Shown here: positions 32,879 to 43,029 of the stretch, in pieces
Numbering within the stretch: position 1 is the first letter of the stretch
Layout of the letters: every line of letters starts with the position of its first letter
Notes under the pieces: model-generated
Seen by the model: only the letters and a program-made list of their open reading frames with translations
Databases searched by the model: none
What the model was told of the DNA's origin: nothing
Position numbers and translations under genes: made by a program
DNA from: Tenacibaculum sp.
GTDB taxonomy: Bacteria > Bacteroidota > Bacteroidia > Flavobacteriales > Flavobacteriaceae
DNA length: 61,624 bases
Assembly (NCBI GenBank): GCA_022448525.1
Contig: JAKVCX010000014.1
Span: 1 to 61,624 of the forward strand
Direction of reading: 5' to 3'

Positions 32879-35800
32879 ATGAAAGTAAAATTATCCATTG
32901 TCTTTTTTTTAGTAATTAGTTCAACGTTTCTTTTTGCACAGGAAACTTATGTTCCTGATGATAATTTCGAAGCTTTTTTAGAAGCGAACGGAATGGGAAA
33001 TGGAATTCCTAACGATGACTATGTTACAACATCAAATATTTCTACTGTTACTTCTTTAGATATTTCTTCAAGTATGATTGCTGATATTACAGGAATCGAA
33101 GATTTTACAGCTTTAGAGGTATTGGATTTCTCGAATAATGGAGTAGGTAATTTTGACCTTTCTAATAATATTGCTTTAAAAGAATTGTATTGTGCAACAA
33201 ATGGAATGAGTTCGATAAACGTTGCTGCAAATGTGAATCTAGAAGTTTTAAATTGTTCTGATAACAGCAATACTACAATTGATATTAGTACAAATATAAA
33301 GTTGAAAGAACTAAATATTTCAACTAATGGAACCACTTCTTTGAATTTGGGAAGTGTATCTACTTTAGAAATCATTAATGCTAGTAATAATAATTTAACA
33401 ACTTTAGATCTAACCAACCTTTCAAATCTTACAGATTTAAATTGTGATACCAACTATACACTAGATGTAACAGATTTTAGTCCATTAACAAGCCTAGTAA
33501 ATTTAAACTTTAGTAATACCAACTTGAGAAGCTTAAACCTATCAAGTAATACATTGTTAGAAACTCTTACAATAGATTTCATGTCTGGGTTTTATTTAGA
33601 TTTATCAAGTAATACTGCTCTAACAAGTATTTCAGCCAACAGTAGTGATTTAAATAGTCTAAATATCAAAAATGGAAATAATGCCAATATCACTTCATTT
33701 GATGCTAGATTTAATCAGTTTACTTGTATTTCAGTAGATGATCCAACGGCGAGTTATTTAAGTACTTGGCAAAAAGATAATAAAGCATCTTTTGAATCCG
33801 ATTGTAGTACTACAAATATAATCGATACTAATTTTGAATATCATTTAGAGAATCATGATGCTGATGGTAATGTTGTTTCTGTAGGAAGTCCGAATAGTAT
33901 GGGGAACGGAATTCTAAACGATGGAAAAGTATTCACTTCAAGAATTGAAAATGTTACTTATTTAAATATTTCAGGCAATAGTATTGATGAATTGGATGGT
34001 TTAGAAGCTTTTGAATCGCTAGAGATTTTAGATTGTTCCGAGAATAACTTTAATGAGTTTGATTTTTCTCAACTTCCAGAATTAAAAGAATTATACATCC
34101 ATGATTTATTTTTCGCGGTATTAAACTTATCGAGTAATTTAAAAATCGAGAAGTTAATTTATAATAACGCCAATAGTACTACACTAAATTTAGGAAACAA
34201 TACAGTTATAAAAGAATTGAACATTGGAGGAAATAATATTACGTCTTTCGATGTCTTTGCATATACAACCATAGAGGTTCTTAATATTGATGATAATTAT
34301 CAAATCCTCCCCCTAAATGTGCGTCCCCTCACTAATTTAAAGGATTTGAGTGCTAATAATACAAGCTTACAAAACTTAGATGTAAGTCAGAATGTATTAC
34401 TAGAAAAGCTATCAATAGATAGAGCCTCTGGTTTTCATTTAGACTTATCAAATAATACTGCGTTAACCAGCTTTTCTGCTAATGAAAGTGACTTGAATAG
34501 TCTAAACATTAAAAATGGTAATAATGCCAATATTACTTTTTTTGATGCTAGGTTAAATCAATTTAGCTGTATTGAAGTAGATAATCCTTCTGCAAGTTAT
34601 TTAAGTACTTGGGAAAAAGACAGTAGTGTCTCTTTTGCAGTTGATTGCAGAGAAACTAATGTTCCCGATGATAATTTCGAAAATTATTTAGAAACACATG
34701 ATGCAAATGGGAATTTAGTTTCAGTAGGAAATGCTTCTAGTATGGGTAACGGAATTGCAAATGATAATAAGGTATATACATCAAAGATTGAAAATGTTAC
34801 AGATTTAGATATTTCTAGATTACTGATTTCTGATGCTACAGGAATTGAAGGTTTTGCTGCTTTGCAAACTTTTAGATGTTTTGAAAACTCTTTAACCACT
34901 ATAAATCTTACGCAAAACATAGCATTACAATCAATAGAATTAAGTAAAAATAACTTAGCTAATTTAGATCTTTCAAATAACTCTTCTTTGATCACTTTAT
35001 ATTGTAGTAGAAACCAAATAGCAAGTTTAAATATATCTCAAAATACACTTTTAGAAACTTTAGGTTGTAGTAGTAACCAACTTAATAGTCTTGATGTAAC
35101 AAATAATCCTGTATTGAAACAGTTATCTTGTTATAGTAATCCGTTGGGAAGCTTAGATGTAACACAAAACCTATTATTAGAAGATTTAGATTGTGTAGAG
35201 ACACAAATTACCGTTTTAGATGTTTCTCAAAACCTAGAGTTATTAGAATTGCAGGTATATGAAAATAACTTAACAAGTTTAGATGTTAGTAATAATTTAA
35301 AGTTAATTGAATTATATGCAGAAAGCAATAGCATTACAAGTTTAGATGTTTCAAATAACACAGCTTTAGTTGATTTATCAATTGCCTATAATCAATTAAG
35401 CTATCTAAACATTAAAAATGGAAACAATACAAATTTAGATTTCAGAGATTTTGATATTAGTAACAACCCAGGATTAACCTGTGTTACTGTAGATGATATA
35501 ACGTATGCCAATACAACATTTACTAAAAAAGATGGACAAACTGAATTTAAATTATTTTGTTCAGAAACTAATGTACCAGATGATAATTTTGAAGCCTATT
35601 TAGAAACTCACAATGCAACTGGAGGAATCGTTTCTGTTGGTGATCCAACAAGTATGGGAAATGGAATTGCTAACGATGATAAAGTAGCAACAGAAATAAT
35701 ACAAAATATTACTTCTTTGAATATTTCTAACCAAGGAATTACTGATTTTACAGGGTTAGAAGGATTCACTGCCTTAGAAACGTTACAAGCTTACGATAAT

Positions 35801-38800
35801 ACAGTCTCTAGTTTGGATTTAACTGCAAATGTAAATTTAACAGAAATTACCTGTAGTGATATGGGACTTACGAGCATAAATATTTCTAATTTGACAAAAT
35901 TAGAAAGAGTATGGCTCGGAAACAATAATTTATCTACTATAGATTTGAGCTCTAATACGAATCTAAATTATTTAAATGTAGATAGAAATAATTTTACTAC
36001 TATAAATGTAAGTTCTAACTTGCTGCTTTCTGATTTTAGAATAAGAGAAAACGGGTTAGCAACAGTTAATGTAAGTAACAATGTCAATTTAACAAGACTA
36101 TATTGTGGAAAGAACGGATTGGCTACATTGGATGTTTCTAATAACACACTTTTACAAACATTAAGCTGTGGAGAGAATCAATTGACTACTGTGGATGTTA
36201 GTGCATTAATAAATCTTAAAGATTTATTTATTGAAGACACTCCAACATTAACATCACTAGATGTTTCTCATAATGCAAATCTAGAAGACATAGGAGTATA
36301 TGGAAATACATCATTGACATCATTAGACTTGTCAGGTTTAACAAAATTAATTGAAGTGTATACCTATGGAAGCCAAGTATCTGAATTAGACTTTAGCAAT
36401 AGCCCAAATTTTGAATATGCTGAATGCCAAAATGGAGCACTAACTTCTTTGAATCTTAAAAATGGGAATAATAGTAGTAATATAGAATTATACGTTACTG
36501 GTAATCCTAACTTATTTTGTATTCAAGTTGATGATCCTTCTGCAAGTTACTTATCAAGCTGGGATAAAGATATAACTGCTAATTTTAGTGATGATTGTAA
36601 TTGGACCTATATACCAGATGATGTTTTTGAAAACTATTTAGAAACACATGATGCTGATAATAATTTTGTTGCTATTGGTGATCCATCAAGTATGGGTAAC
36701 GGAATAGCCAACGATAATTTTGTGAAAACGGCAAATATTGAAAGTGTAGAAAACTTATTTATAGCATTCCAAGGAGTTACAGATGTAACAGGTTTAGAGG
36801 AATTTACAGCATTACAAACGTTATTTATATTCAATAATACCTTAATAAATACTGATTTAGATCTTACTGCAAATACAAATTTAACAAGAGTTGATGCTGG
36901 AGATATGGGATTAACAAGTATTAATATTACTGGGTTAACCTTATTAGAAAGATTAGATGTTTCGCGAAATAATTTAACTTCTATTGACTTATCTACAAAT
37001 ACAGCTCTTAAAGATTTCTTTATTTCTACAAATAACTTAATAGGATTAGATGTAAGTAATAACGTTTTACTAGAAGATTTAGAAATTACTGAAACTACAT
37101 TAAGTACTATTGATGTAAGTGCGAATGTGAATTTAACTAGACTCTCAGCTTCCTTAAATCAATTTACTACATTAAATACCGAAAATAATATTTTACTTGA
37201 AGATTTAAGTCTAGCTAGAAATCCGTTTACATCTTTTGATGTAAGTCATTTAACAAACTTACAAGAGTTAAATCTAGATGAAACTAATATTACTTCAATT
37301 GATATTAGTAAGAATACCAGCTTAGTAGAATTTAGTGCAAGAAATAATAACGATTTATCTGAATTAAATGTAAAAAATGGTAACAATAGTAATTTTACTA
37401 GGCTTAGGGTAAATGGTTGCCCTAATTTAATGTGTATTCAAGTAGATGACCCTTCAGCAAGTTACTTATCTGGTTGGGATAAAGACGCTAATGCTGTTTT
37501 TAGAGACGATTGTAATTGGACCTATGTACCTGATGATAATTTCGAAAACTATTTAGAAACTCATAATGCTACTGGAGGAACAGTTGTAGTTGGAGACCCA
37601 ACAAGTATGGGGAACGGTATTGCAAATGACAACTATGTAACCACTGCAGCTATAAATTCAGTATTGGTACTTAGATTATACAATATTGATATTGCAGATT
37701 TTACAGGTTTAGAAAGCTTTACTGATTTAGATAGGTTTATCCATAGAAATAATGCTACAGCTAATCTTAATTTAGATTTTACAGCAAATACAAAACTAGA
37801 TGAAATTAGATGTAACGATTTAGATATTGAAAGTATTGATATAACTGGGTTAACTTTACTTACAGAAATATATATATATGAATGTGATTTAAATACAATT
37901 GATATATCTACCAATGTTGGTTTAGATGATGTAGTGCTATCTGAAAACAATTTAACAAGTTTAGATGTTAGTAATAATGTATTGTTAGAAGATTTACAGT
38001 TTCATAATAATAATATTACTAGTATAGATATTAGCACACTTACACTGTTAGAATCATTTAAACCATCACAAAATTCAATTACAAGCTTAAACTTAGAAAA
38101 TAACTTAGCATTAAGATCTTTAAGTATTGGAAGAAATCCTATTGATGAATTGGATATAAGTATGCTTTCTAATTTAGAAACTTTATTTGCAAGCGAATTA
38201 AATATTGCTTCTTTAGATATTTCAAATAATACTAAACTTAATGATATATCGTGTTATGAAAATACGAATCTTACATATTTGAATCTTAAGAATGGGAACA
38301 ATGATGCATTCGAAGATATGGATGCTAGAAACAATCCTAATTTAACATGTATTGAAGTAGATGATCCTAATGCGGCTTACTTATCAGCTTCCAATTGGGA
38401 AAAGGATGCAACAGCAAATTACGCTGAGTATTGTAGATTTACAACCATACCAGATGCAAACTTTGAAACCTATTTAGAAACTCATAATGAATTTGGAGGA
38501 TCGGTTGCTTTAGGAAGTTCAAACAGCTTAGGTAATGGAATTATTGACGATAATTTAGTGCCAACGGGAAAAATTGAAGTAATTCAATTATTAACGCCAA
38601 GAAATGAAGGAATTGAGGATTTTACAGGAATTGAAGATTTCAAAAGTTTAATTCGTTTTTGGGCAGATGATAATACGTTAACAAATACAGATTTAGATTT
38701 ACGTAATAATACACTACTAGAAAGTATAACTCTTGAAAATACTGGAATTACAAGTTTAAATATTAATGGTTTAACGGTATTAGAAGAGGTAGGGGCTATA

Positions 38801-41800
38801 AACAATAGTTTAATATCTATAGATATTTCAACAAATACAGGATTAAAATTCTTAAATGTTGGAGATAACAATTTAACGAGTTTAGATATTAGTAATAGCG
38901 ATTTAACAAGCTTAACAGTTACGAATAATAGATTAGGAACAATAGATGTAAGCAATCAAGTTAATTTAACATCTCTATATTGTGAGAATACCAATATCTC
39001 TTCATTAAATATTGTAAATAATCCATTATTGGAAAACCTAGAATGTGGTCTAAATGCATTAACAACTTTAGAGGTAACTCATCTTTCAGAACTTCGCTAT
39101 TTATCATTTAGTGCTACTAGTATTTCCGAAATTGATCTGAGCAATAACACAAACTTAAGCACATTGGAATGTGATAGTACACCGCTAACATATTTAGATT
39201 TAGTAAAGCAGAATACCTTAGATAACTTATCTTGTAAGAATTCACTACTTACAGGGTTAAATTTAAGAAGTGGTAATAATACTGATCTTGACAATGTTGA
39301 TGTTACAGGAAATCCAAGTTTAACGTGTATTGAAGTTGATGATCCAGCAGCTGCAGCGTTATTAGGAACTTGGTTAAAAGATGCAACTGCAAACTATGCA
39401 GAGTATTGTAGAATGACATATGTTCCTGATGATGCTTTTGAAACGTTCTTAGAAAATAATGGTTACGGAAATGGTGTAATGGATGATTATGTATATACGG
39501 CTTTAGTTGAAGTTTCCGAAGGATTTAACTTGCATAATGGATTAGTTGAAGACATGACAGGAATTGAGGATTTTAGAGATATGTGGTTCCTAGGATGTAG
39601 AAGTAATTCGAACCTAACAAGTATAGATTTAAGTAAGAATACAAAACTTACGGTAATTACTTTAGCAAATAACAATTTAGCGAGTTTAGATTTATCTAAT
39701 AATATGTTGTTGGAACAAGTTTATCTTGATGGTAATTCAAATTTGGGAGATGTTGATATTTCTAATCTTACAGCGTTAACTAATTTGAATTTATCTAATA
39801 CAGGAATCAATTCAGTAGATATTTCTACGAATCCTTTGGTAAGACAACTAATCTTAAATGATAACAATTTTACGGAATTAGACATTTCAGCTTATCCAAA
39901 TATTATACAATTACGTATTGCTAATAACCAATTAACTTCATTAAACGTTGCTAACGGGAATAATGATAATTTCACTTGGTTTGATGGTCAAGGAAATCCT
40001 GGTTTAACTTGTATTAAAGCAGACAAAGAAATTCAGTTATTTCCAGACATTTGGGTGAAAGACGTAACAGCTAGTTTCGCATTATACTGTGATGTAACAT
40101 ATATCCCCGATACCAATTTTGAAAACTATTTAGAAACTCATGATGCTGATGGAAATATAGTTTTACTTGGAGATGCTACAAGTTTAGGAAATGGAATTGC
40201 TAATGATAATCAGGTGTATACGGAAAAAATTGAAGTTGTACTAGATTTAGATTTAAGTAGCTTGAATATTACAGATGTAACCGGTATTGAAGCATTCGCT
40301 GCTTTAGAAGTATTGAATTTAGATTATAATGATATAACTACTTTAGACTTATCAAGCAATTCAAACTTAAGAATCTTAGATGTAGCTGAAAATGATTTAA
40401 CAGAATTAGATTTATCAGTTATTCCAACCTTAGAAGAAGTAGAATTACGTTCTAATAAAATCAGAACATTAACGGTTAATAATCCAAATCTTAAAGTACT
40501 TAGAGCGAGCAAAAATCAATACACATTTTTAGATGTTACAAATTGTCCTCAATTAGAAGAACTTGGAGTTACACAAACATTACTAGTTTCACTTAATGTT
40601 AGAAATGGAAACAATAGTATAATGACTGATTTTAATGCTAAGTTCAACGATTACTTAACTTGTATTGAAGTTGACGATGCAACGGCATCTTATTTATCAA
40701 CTTGGGATAAAGATGCTACAGCTAATTTCACAGAAGATTGTAATACTGCGGTTTGGACAGGAGCTAATGGTACAAATTGGACTGATAATGGAAACTGGTC
40801 GTCAAATGCAGTTGCTGCAACATCACAAAATGTGATTGTTCCAGTATTGGTTACCTCTCCAATTGTTGAGTCAGGAGTTACTGCTGAAATGAATGATTTA
40901 GAAATTCAAGAGTTATCTTCATTTACAGTAGAAGATAATGGTGTAGCCATTGTAAACGGTAATTTTAATACTTCAGAAACAGCATCAATTAAATCGTCAT
41001 CAGCTACTAGTGGAACTCTAATTGTAAAAGGAACATCAAATGGTATGGTAACTTTTGAGCGTTCTGGTTTGGAAGCAAATAAATGGAGTATTGTTACTGC
41101 CCCAGTTTCAGGTCAGAGTATCAAAGAATTTATTGAAAATGCAACAAATGATATTCGTGTAAATACAACGGTTACACCAAATCGTTATGCAGTGGCGCAT
41201 TATGATGATAGTAATGCAGATGGCTCAAAATGGGTATATTACACTGCCGATGATATTATAACAAACACACTTACATTTGAAAAAGGTAAAAGTTATATCG
41301 TTTCAAGAGGAACTAATGGTTCAGTAACATTTACGGGAACATTAGAAACAAATGACGTTTCTGTTTCAGTTAATGAAGATCAATGGAATGCGGTTGGAAG
41401 TCCATTTACAGCGTATTTGCCAATAAACAATAATTCAAACAACAACTTTATTCAAGAAAACTTAAGCAAATTCAATCCAGAGAATGTAGGTGTGTATGTT
41501 TGGGATAATAGTCAGAATAAATATGTAGCAAAAACATTATTAGATTCAGATACATCATTAACAGTTGGACAAGGATTTTTCGTGAAAACTGCTACAGGAA
41601 TTTCATCAATAAATTTTAAAGAAGATCAACGCTTATCAGATGCTACTGGAGTGCAAACATTTTCTAGAAGTACTGCTGTTCCGAATATTGAAATAAGAGC
41701 AGACCAAGAAGGAAAAATAGTAGATACCAATATTAAATTTTTCTCTACTACAACTAAAGGATTAGATCCAGGTTATGACATTGGAAACTTTGGAGGTTCA

Positions 41801-42361
41801 TCTTTTGATGTATATACGCATTTAATTGAAGACTCAAGAGGAAATGATTTTACAATTCAGTCTTTATCAAAAGATGAAGTTGAAGGAACGATAATTCCAT
41901 TAGGTATTACTTCAAAAGCGAATAAAGAGGTTAAGATTTCTGTTCGCACTGAAAACCTTCCTGAAGGAATAAAAGTGTATTTAGAAGATACAGTAACTGG
42001 AGATTTTGTTCAATTAGATGGAGGAGAAGTGTTTTCATTCACAACAGATAGTGATATTGAAGGGATCGGACGTTTTTACATTCACACACAAGCAAAGACT
42101 TTGGGAACAGAAGATGTTACTCATCTAAGTGATATTCGAATTTTTAAATCAAACAAACAAGAAGTAACGATTAGTGGAATTCAAAGTAGAGAAGAGGTAT
42201 CAGTTCAAATCTATTCTGTTTTAGGAACTGAAGTTTATTCAGAATCAATGCAAGGAGAATCTAAGCTAATAATTCAACCAGAAACATTAGAAGTTGGAGT
42301 ATATATCGTTCGATTAAAAATAGAAGGAAACATAATAAATAAGAAAGTAATATTTGAATAG
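32879..42361 (+). CDS. Giant leucine-rich-repeat T9SS surface protein (3160 aa)
   Basis: Signal peptide 1-20 (ends TFLFA). Nine blocks of about 210-345 residues follow. Each opens with a cap of the form V/I-P-D-x-N-F-E-x-Y-L-E-T-H (residues about 23, 317, 597, 897, 1243, 1547, 1857, 2182 and 2405) and an SMGNGIANDN-type stretch. It then has LRR units of about 21 residues (L-x-x-L-x-x-x-x-N-x-L-x-x-L-D-V-S-x-N) and closes with C-I/V-x-V-D-D-P-x-A-S-Y-L-S-x-W-x-K-D and a terminal Cys. Residues about 2625-3160 are the shared C-terminal module with T9SS sorting domain (GVYIVRLKIEG...KKVIFE). LRR solenoids of this type bind proteins or glycans, so an adhesin is likely. The 56-aa short-peptide gene begins 7 nt after its stop. 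Confidence 0.87.
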   Translation: MKVKLSIVFFLVISSTFLFAQETYVPDDNFEAFLEANGMGNGIPNDDYVTTSNISTVTSLDISSSMIADITGIEDFTALEVLDFSNNGVGNFDLSNNIALKELYCATNGMSSINVAANVNLEVLNCSDNSNTTIDISTNIKLKELNISTNGTTSLNLGSVSTLEIINASNNNLTTLDLTNLSNLTDLNCDTNYTLDVTDFSPLTSLVNLNFSNTNLRSLNLSSNTLLETLTIDFMSGFYLDLSSNTALTSISANSSDLNSLNIKNGNNANITSFDARFNQFTCISVDDPTASYLSTWQKDNKASFESDCSTTNIIDTNFEYHLENHDADGNVVSVGSPNSMGNGILNDGKVFTSRIENVTYLNISGNSIDELDGLEAFESLEILDCSENNFNEFDFSQLPELKELYIHDLFFAVLNLSSNLKIEKLIYNNANSTTLNLGNNTVIKELNIGGNNITSFDVFAYTTIEVLNIDDNYQILPLNVRPLTNLKDLSANNTSLQNLDVSQNVLLEKLSIDRASGFHLDLSNNTALTSFSANESDLNSLNIKNGNNANITFFDARLNQFSCIEVDNPSASYLSTWEKDSSVSFAVDCRETNVPDDNFENYLETHDANGNLVSVGNASSMGNGIANDNKVYTSKIENVTDLDISRLLISDATGIEGFAALQTFRCFENSLTTINLTQNIALQSIELSKNNLANLDLSNNSSLITLYCSRNQIASLNISQNTLLETLGCSSNQLNSLDVTNNPVLKQLSCYSNPLGSLDVTQNLLLEDLDCVETQITVLDVSQNLELLELQVYENNLTSLDVSNNLKLIELYAESNSITSLDVSNNTALVDLSIAYNQLSYLNIKNGNNTNLDFRDFDISNNPGLTCVTVDDITYANTTFTKKDGQTEFKLFCSETNVPDDNFEAYLETHNATGGIVSVGDPTSMGNGIANDDKVATEIIQNITSLNISNQGITDFTGLEGFTALETLQAYDNTVSSLDLTANVNLTEITCSDMGLTSINISNLTKLERVWLGNNNLSTIDLSSNTNLNYLNVDRNNFTTINVSSNLLLSDFRIRENGLATVNVSNNVNLTRLYCGKNGLATLDVSNNTLLQTLSCGENQLTTVDVSALINLKDLFIEDTPTLTSLDVSHNANLEDIGVYGNTSLTSLDLSGLTKLIEVYTYGSQVSELDFSNSPNFEYAECQNGALTSLNLKNGNNSSNIELYVTGNPNLFCIQVDDPSASYLSSWDKDITANFSDDCNWTYIPDDVFENYLETHDADNNFVAIGDPSSMGNGIANDNFVKTANIESVENLFIAFQGVTDVTGLEEFTALQTLFIFNNTLINTDLDLTANTNLTRVDAGDMGLTSINITGLTLLERLDVSRNNLTSIDLSTNTALKDFFISTNNLIGLDVSNNVLLEDLEITETTLSTIDVSANVNLTRLSASLNQFTTLNTENNILLEDLSLARNPFTSFDVSHLTNLQELNLDETNITSIDISKNTSLVEFSARNNNDLSELNVKNGNNSNFTRLRVNGCPNLMCIQVDDPSASYLSGWDKDANAVFRDDCNWTYVPDDNFENYLETHNATGGTVVVGDPTSMGNGIANDNYVTTAAINSVLVLRLYNIDIADFTGLESFTDLDRFIHRNNATANLNLDFTANTKLDEIRCNDLDIESIDITGLTLLTEIYIYECDLNTIDISTNVGLDDVVLSENNLTSLDVSNNVLLEDLQFHNNNITSIDISTLTLLESFKPSQNSITSLNLENNLALRSLSIGRNPIDELDISMLSNLETLFASELNIASLDISNNTKLNDISCYENTNLTYLNLKNGNNDAFEDMDARNNPNLTCIEVDDPNAAYLSASNWEKDATANYAEYCRFTTIPDANFETYLETHNEFGGSVALGSSNSLGNGIIDDNLVPTGKIEVIQLLTPRNEGIEDFTGIEDFKSLIRFWADDNTLTNTDLDLRNNTLLESITLENTGITSLNINGLTVLEEVGAINNSLISIDISTNTGLKFLNVGDNNLTSLDISNSDLTSLTVTNNRLGTIDVSNQVNLTSLYCENTNISSLNIVNNPLLENLECGLNALTTLEVTHLSELRYLSFSATSISEIDLSNNTNLSTLECDSTPLTYLDLVKQNTLDNLSCKNSLLTGLNLRSGNNTDLDNVDVTGNPSLTCIEVDDPAAAALLGTWLKDATANYAEYCRMTYVPDDAFETFLENNGYGNGVMDDYVYTALVEVSEGFNLHNGLVEDMTGIEDFRDMWFLGCRSNSNLTSIDLSKNTKLTVITLANNNLASLDLSNNMLLEQVYLDGNSNLGDVDISNLTALTNLNLSNTGINSVDISTNPLVRQLILNDNNFTELDISAYPNIIQLRIANNQLTSLNVANGNNDNFTWFDGQGNPGLTCIKADKEIQLFPDIWVKDVTASFALYCDVTYIPDTNFENYLETHDADGNIVLLGDATSLGNGIANDNQVYTEKIEVVLDLDLSSLNITDVTGIEAFAALEVLNLDYNDITTLDLSSNSNLRILDVAENDLTELDLSVIPTLEEVELRSNKIRTLTVNNPNLKVLRASKNQYTFLDVTNCPQLEELGVTQTLLVSLNVRNGNNSIMTDFNAKFNDYLTCIEVDDATASYLSTWDKDATANFTEDCNTAVWTGANGTNWTDNGNWSSNAVAATSQNVIVPVLVTSPIVESGVTAEMNDLEIQELSSFTVEDNGVAIVNGNFNTSETASIKSSSATSGTLIVKGTSNGMVTFERSGLEANKWSIVTAPVSGQSIKEFIENATNDIRVNTTVTPNRYAVAHYDDSNADGSKWVYYTADDIITNTLTFEKGKSYIVSRGTNGSVTFTGTLETNDVSVSVNEDQWNAVGSPFTAYLPINNNSNNNFIQENLSKFNPENVGVYVWDNSQNKYVAKTLLDSDTSLTVGQGFFVKTATGISSINFKEDQRLSDATGVQTFSRSTAVPNIEIRADQEGKIVDTNIKFFSTTTKGLDPGYDIGNFGGSSFDVYTHLIEDSRGNDFTIQSLSKDEVEGTIIPLGITSKANKEVKISVRTENLPEGIKVYLEDTVTGDFVQLDGGEVFSFTTDSDIEGIGRFYIHTQAKTLGTEDVTHLSDIRIFKSNKQEVTISGIQSREEVSVQIYSVLGTEVYSESMQGESKLIIQPETLEVGVYIVRLKIEGNIINKKVIFE
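32943..40742 (+). repeat. Nine long LRR blocks in tandem
   Basis: Block starts near 32945, 33820, 34658, 35566, 36603, 37519, 38442, 39418 and 40099. The best-conserved DNA is in the caps (GATGATAATTTCGAA, ATGGGTAACGGAATTGC). Blocks 1 and 8 have a shorter cap (EANGMGNGIPNDDYV, ENNGYGNGVMDDYV) than the others. Confidence 0.8.
40751..42361 (+). repeat. Shared C-terminal module, copy 3
   Basis: A segment of 1611 nt starting at VWTGANGTNW and collinear with the copies at 12819 and 22649. It carries the same landmarks (KWSIVTAPVSGQSIKEF, DDIITN, GLDPGYDIGNFGGSSFD). Confidence 0.85.
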
Positions 42362-42368
42362 AAAGATT

Positions 42369-42539
42369 ATGAAGAGTAATACAACAAAAGAAAATAAAAA
42401 GATCACGAGAAAAGAAGCATTACAGAAAATAGGTAATTATGGTAAGTACACAGCAATTACAGCATTAGGAACCTATTTAATTTTAAACCCTAAAAAAGCT
42501 CAAGCGGCTTCACCGGAAGCTCCTGGAGATGGGTTTTAG
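42369..42539 (+). CDS. Short secreted-peptide precursor candidate, copy 3 (56 aa)
   Basis: The ATG at 42369 is taken as start; an in-frame TTG at 42354 would overlap the end of the LRR gene. The product starts MKSNTTKENKKITRKEALQKIG, has a weak hydrophobic core (TAITALGTYLIL), the NPKKAQA site and the same final ten residues, ASPEAPGDGF, as copies 1 and 2, which lie 28 kb away. Over the last 15 codons it differs from copy 1 at five codons and from copy 2 at nine, all silent. The sorting domain just upstream is clearly diverged from that of the 6648 gene, so the short gene is better conserved than its neighbour. It lies 7 nt after the LRR stop, so the two are almost surely co-transcribed and co-translated. 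Confidence 0.77.
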   Translation: MKSNTTKENKKITRKEALQKIGNYGKYTAITALGTYLILNPKKAQAASPEAPGDGF

Positions 42540-42565
42540 ATAATAAATCCTAAAAGAGTATATAG

Positions 42566-42598
42566 AAACCATTCATCATTATTGAAGAATGGTTTTTT
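42566..42598 (+). terminator. Terminator after short-peptide gene 3
   Basis: AAACCATTC (42566-42574) with GAATGGTTT (42587-42595), 12-nt loop, T-run. This hairpin is not related in sequence to those after copies 1 and 2. Confidence 0.85.
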
Positions 42599-43029
42599 GT
42601 TTATTACTGTTGTTTGTTCTCAAATTAAATTAAGTCTTCAGCAATTTTGGAATTGTTTAGAGAAGAAGACAATTTTAAATAATGAATGAAACCTCTTTAT
42701 AATAAAATACTCCAGAAACGTCCATATTACTTTTTTCTTCATCCCAAAATAAGTTCCTTTCATACCAACCTCTTGTTATTATTGATGTTTATATCACATT
42801 TTGAGTAGTTTTTCATCACATCTAACAACTTTTTATAAAATGAATATTTCTTGATAAATAGTTTTGCTCATGATAATTTACATGTAAAATTTTATCAAGG
42901 GAGGTTACTTTTTAAACAAATAGAAAAAGAATACCTGTCTATTAAGAATCGATTCGCTAAAGGTGTAATCCGAAAAACCTTAATAAAAAAAGAGTAGGAA
43001 CAACGGGATAAATTCTATTAATAATTTAT
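42599..43029. promoter_or_regulatory. Gene-free stretch with two dyad elements
   Basis: No credible ORF is present. The stretch holds GTCTTC (from about 42633) facing GAAGAC some 30 nt later, around CAATTTTGGAATTG. It also holds a perfect 12-bp palindrome TTTACATGTAAA (42877-42888) flanked by TGATAA (42871-42876) and TTATCA (42892-42897), about 135 nt before the next ATG. The palindrome is an operator candidate for the 1113-aa gene. No ECF motif is seen here. Confidence 0.45.

Noticed and set aside
33019..33453. Minus-strand ORF of 144 codons inside the LRR gene, and similar ones across all large genes
   Set aside because: These are shadows of repeated, AT-rich coding DNA in the opposite frame. 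Their composition follows the sense repeats and none has a start context or a known domain.
37404..37431. TAGGGTAA inside the LRR gene
   Set aside because: The second box is absent (ATTTAATG) and the site is deep in a coding repeat.
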